A stretch of DNA of 64,000 bases from Mansonella perstans (taxonomy: Eukaryota > Nematoda > Chromadorea > Rhabditida > Onchocercidae): positions 186,001 to 250,000 of the forward strand of contig JBAMDO010000060.1 in assembly GCA_037074765.1 (NCBI GenBank), written 5' to 3'. A program made the translations under genes and the position numbers. Each line of letters begins with the position of its first letter. Within the stretch, counting starts at the first letter, position 1. This document shows positions 62,609 to 64,000 of this stretch, piece by piece. The notes under the pieces were generated by a model. It had not been told where the DNA came from and made no database searches. It was given only the letters and a program-made list of their open reading frames with translations.

Positions 62609-63335
62609 ATAGGTGAATGAATAGCAGATCTGTTAATTTAAAGCTGCTCAAAAGGTTTTTAGCCAGATATTATGGACATTTTCATCTTGGATTAATTTCT
62701 CTAGCTGTAGCTCTTAATTTACATTACATAATCACTTTCCATGATCTAAGTAAGATCCAATTTTAGATGACATTTACAGCAGCTAAGTGGAAAAACTTAG
62801 GAAGTTGGAATAATTGTTAGTGTTATTTTTCTCATCATCATTCCGCAATTCTAAGAAATCGACAATAGTACATGAAAACTTCAGGTACACCGAATTTCTG
62901 TGATAATGGGTCGGCGCTTGCTAAAAAAGGTTTTTCTGTATTCATTTTTAATCGGTTTTGATCCTTTTTCAGAGAATTGAAAGTACAAGAAATTGATCTT
63001 AAATTAGATAAAACTCTGTAGGTAGCAAATCTTATTTAGGCTGAGACGTTATCTAATAGACCATTTATAAACATATCAATAAATCTATGTCATTTAATAT
63101 CAGCATACATTATGTTATGTTATTGGGTAGAGGTTCAACAAGAGAAAGATTCAGAGTTCAAAGTGGTTAAATTTCCTCAAATATACAATTCAAATTAAAA
63201 TTTTCTTGTTTTGATATTCACTTTTTTATTTTCATTTCTTGGAACTAATGTTTCATTGAACGCTTCATTTGCTTCAAAATTTGTAAAACTTGGTTCTTCA
63301 GCTTGAACTTCCAGAAAACCTCAAGAAAAGCAGGA
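62609..63335. other. Upstream region of the kinesin gene
   Basis: AT-rich, no gene seen. A weak AG acceptor (gaaaagcag) lies two bases before the kinesin ATG. Confidence 0.45.
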
Positions 63336-64000
63336 ATGGAGAGGATCAATGTGGGAATGCATGTGGATATACGACGTTCAGATGGTCGAGTTCACAATGC
63401 TGTTATCAGTGAAGTTCGTAAGGGAACGCAATCGGTGACTGTCGAATGGTTTGAAAATGCAAGTCTTTCTCATTGAAAATGTTTTGAAGTATGCAGTTTA
63501 GTTGTTTTGTAATTTCTTAAGGAATTTGTTTAACAGCTTTCTTAAAAACTTAGTTTCATTGATCGTTTCTTTGCTCTGTTTGCGTCCATTTAATTCAGTT
63601 TGCTTTATTTTCTACTTCAACTGAATATCTTTAACAAATACGGCATATTTAATAAGTTAGGTGTGTCTTTATGTTTCTAAAACGAATTAACGGGGTACGA
63701 TAGGTTAAAATCATTTAAGAACATTTAAGTGTTACTTGCCTGATTTTCTGCATGAATTATTGAATAATTGTGAAATTGCACTGATGATTTAAGATAGCAT
63801 GAATTTGGAAATCTTAGTATATGCTTGAATTAAACGACTAGATTTCAGGGGGAAACTAAAGGTAAAGAAATCGATTTGAAAACGCTGTTAACAATCAATC
63901 CTACACTGGCCATACCACCTCCTTCGACATCTTCATCAATGAATTTCGCTCCGTCTGTCACCAGTGAGGAGAATCATTCAACAGCAACATCAGTAGAACT
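63336..64000 (+). CDS. klp-7: Kinesin-13 (KIF2/MCAK/KLP-7), N-terminal part
   Basis: Exon 1 63336-63458 and exon 2 from 63849, open to the window edge. It reads MERINVGMHVDIRRSDGRVH, then AVISEVRKGTQSVTVEWFEN, joined to [20 protein letters not shown] and a Ser/Pro/Thr-rich linker. This is the conserved N-terminal domain of KIF2A-type microtubule depolymerases (human KIF2A has [20 protein letters not shown]). The motor and neck lie outside the window. The donor is GC, not GT: AAT then gcaagtc, with a normal ttcag acceptor; phase 0 and family alignment both require this junction. Confidence 0.93.

Noticed and set aside
1..64000. tRNA or rRNA genes, bacterial endosymbiont inserts, CRISPR arrays
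   Set aside because: I looked for T-arm-like GTTCGAAT contexts, bacterial-type gene runs and regularly spaced repeats, and found none that hold up; the short tandem arrays are AT-rich satellites.

Overview
The window reads as AT-rich nuclear DNA of a nematode. Two complete cuticle collagen genes, short leaders with an AG acceptor just upstream of many start codons (as expected for spliced-leader trans-splicing), and many GT-AG introns of about 80-700 bases support this. Gene spacing is wider than in Caenorhabditis; a spirurid or filarial species is my inference, not something the sequence proves. All gene models were joined by hand from reading frame, splice consensus and remembered family sequence, without any search or alignment tool.

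Layout. 1-609: last two exons of an unidentified plus-strand gene. 2529-3674 (-): mitochondrial ATP synthase delta subunit. 7110-10888 (-): single-stranded DNA-binding protein of the SSBP/SSDP family. 10889-16303: intergenic, with CA and CTA microsatellites around a less AT-rich block. 16304-23920 (-): three housekeeping genes in one direction and close together, DNAJC9-like co-chaperone, GT43 glucuronosyltransferase, then YJU2B/CCDC130-like splicing factor, with one or two candidate mini-genes in the gaps. 24664-28154 (+): diphosphomevalonate decarboxylase. 28831-30598 (-) and 33113-35088 (+): a divergent pair of paralogous cuticle collagens. 36333-39950 (-): SLC1-type glutamate transporter. 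39951-50040: about 10 kb without a supportable gene. 50-60 kb: small, probably lineage-restricted genes, including a secreted eight-cysteine protein (52338-53896), a damaged or mis-sequenced candidate membrane protein (54751-56172) and a small cysteine-rich membrane protein (57934-58700). 63336-64000 (+): first two exons of a kinesin-13 (KIF2/KLP-7), running off the window.

The genes do not form one pathway; the left and centre carry conserved cell biology (ATP synthesis, transcription cofactor, mRNA splicing, glycosaminoglycan linker synthesis, histone chaperoning, isoprenoid synthesis), while the right carries fast-evolving secreted or membrane proteins. No clearly novel system is visible. 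The best leads are a non-AG acceptor in the transporter, an unresolvable frame junction in the YJU2B gene, a GC-AG intron in the kinesin, a membrane-segment exon directly behind DNAJC9, and the T8 homopolymer break in the 55-56 kb gene.
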